DNA of 64,000 bases from Streptococcus macacae NCTC 11558 (GTDB taxonomy: Bacteria > Bacillota > Bacilli > Lactobacillales > Streptococcaceae), in contig NZ_AEUW02000001.1 of NCBI RefSeq assembly GCF_000187995.2, positions 1,302,001-1,366,000 of the forward strand, written 5' to 3'. This document shows, in pieces, positions 63,197 through 64,000 of this stretch. The position numbers and the translations under genes are program-made. The first letter of the stretch is position 1. Every line of letters begins with the position of its first letter. The notes below the pieces were generated by a model that did no database searches, was not told where the DNA came from, and saw only the letters and a program-made list of their open reading frames with translations.

Positions 63197-64000
63197 ATGA
63201 CTTTTACTGTAAAAATTCAAAATCCTTACTCTGCTGAAACGGTCAAAGAATTACTCGAAGACTATTTGCTCATTCCAAGAAAAATCAGACACTTCCTGCG
63301 AATCAAAAAAAACATCACGATAAACGGAGAAACCATTAATTGGCAAACGCCTATAAAAAAAGGTGATCTCGTGGAATTAACTTTTGAGGATGATGATTAT
63401 CCACAAAAAGATATTTCTTTGGGCAATCAAAAATATGTAGACTGCCTATATGAAGATGAGCACCTTATCATTGTCAATAAAGCAGAAGGGATGAAAACCC
63501 ATGCTAACCAGCCTAATGAAATCGCCCTTCTCAATCATGTTTCTGCTTATGCAGGAACAACATGCTATGTTGTTCACCGACTTGATAAGGAAACCAGCGG
63601 TGCTGTCGTCTTTGCCAAGAATCCTTTCATCCTTCCCATACTCAACCGCATGCTGGAAAAGAAACAAATAAAACGTGAATACTGGGCTTTAGTACAAGGA
63701 TGTTTTCTCAAGACAAGATGTACTTATACAGATAAAATCGGACGAGACCGCCATGATCCTCGAAAACGGATTGTCAATTCTCAGTACGGCAAGAAAGCCA
63801 TTACTCAAGTAACCTTATTGCAGCATTATGCTAACTCCAGTCTTATCAAATGCCATTTGCAAACAGGGCGTACCCACCAGATTCGAGTTCATCTTGCTCA
63901 TCATAAGCACGCCATTATAGGAGATCCACTTTATGGACAAAAAATCTCACCTAGGCTTATGTTGCATGCCTATCAGTTAAGTTTCACACACCCTCTTACT
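63197..64000 (+). CDS. RluD-family pseudouridine synthase (3' end missing)
   Basis: 268 residues before the window edge. S4-like N-terminus (RKIRHFLRIKKNITINGE), catalytic Asp in VVHRLDKETSGAVVFAKN, and LQTGRTHQIRVHLAHHKHAI-IGDPLYG motif. It makes pseudouridine in 23S rRNA or tRNA; which site cannot be told. The start at 63197 has no ribosome site and sits 6 nt after an extended -10. Confidence 0.9.
   Translation, partial: MTFTVKIQNPYSAETVKELLEDYLLIPRKIRHFLRIKKNITINGETINWQTPIKKGDLVELTFEDDDYPQKDISLGNQKYVDCLYEDEHLIIVNKAEGMKTHANQPNEIALLNHVSAYAGTTCYVVHRLDKETSGAVVFAKNPFILPILNRMLEKKQIKREYWALVQGCFLKTRCTYTDKIGRDRHDPRKRIVNSQYGKKAITQVTLLQHYANSSLIKCHLQTGRTHQIRVHLAHHKHAIIGDPLYGQKISPRLMLHAYQLSFTHPLT

Overview
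The window looks like the chromosome of a mutans-type oral Streptococcus close to S. mutans or S. ratti. The evidence is low G+C, the gene order rpsF | mutY-trxA-mutS2-cvpA-zapA | rnhC-lepB-recD2 | manLMN | serS | bacteriocin locus | der-dnaI-dnaB-nrdR-covR ... metQ-M20-metN-metI ... leuS ... nusG-secE-rpmG-pbp2a, and Nlm/mutacin-type double-glycine leaders. I assign it from remembered synteny and protein sequence, not from a search.

Layout. 1-10.8 kb: ribosomal S6 (partial), a catabolite-controlled micro-ORF transcript, and repair, division and export housekeeping genes. 10.8-16.4 kb: mannose PTS (manLMN, manO/DUF956) and a T-box-controlled serS. 17-31 kb: a large class II bacteriocin island. 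It has 15 double-glycine precursor genes or pseudogenes, their own C39 peptidase ABC exporter and an accessory protein with an unusual Asn/Gln/Lys-rich insert, a secreted CxxC thioredoxin-like protein, a pediocin-like (class IIa) bacteriocin with an EntA-type immunity gene, and several small membrane proteins that are probably immunity factors. 31.2-36 kb: der, dnaI, dnaB, nrdR and an orphan CovR-type regulator. 36-45.5 kb: DUF177, a zinc CDF exporter, htpX, lemA, rsmG, an ECF transporter with a SAM hydrolase. 45.8-51 kb: methionine ABC transporter operon and an orphan amino-acid binding lipoprotein. 51-64 kb: leuS, two exported unknowns, a BlaI/MecR1-like pair beside a VTC polyphosphate polymerase/DUF4956 pair, nusG, secE, rpmG, pbp2a and a truncated RluD-family gene.

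How the island works (inference). Precursors carry MNTQxxEQFxxMD...VEGG leaders and would be cleaved and exported by the C39 transporter at 21.6 kb with its accessory protein. The Trx-like protein may make disulfides in Cys-containing peptides such as the class IIa one. Three ACCATTCAGG-type direct-repeat pairs with 11-nt spacers resemble LytTR (ComE/BlpR) sites and head three leftward operons. A second element, TTTACG-31 nt-GATAAT, is shared by the exporter gene and two bacteriocin operons, which would tie export to production. No histidine kinase or response regulator lies in the island; comCDE, which I recall beside this locus in S. mutans, is absent here, so the regulators must be encoded elsewhere. 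The island is actively changing: an 831-bp tandem repeat carries an invariant peptide and a diversified partner, a 240-bp regulatory cassette is duplicated, and several precursor or immunity genes are broken.

Other points to note: twin micro-ORFs that both encode RYKNGD with different codons; five genes whose extended -10 sits 6-7 nt before the start codon (probable leaderless mRNAs); a MutY with no Fe-S cysteines; and BlaI-like dyads on the polyphosphate operon.
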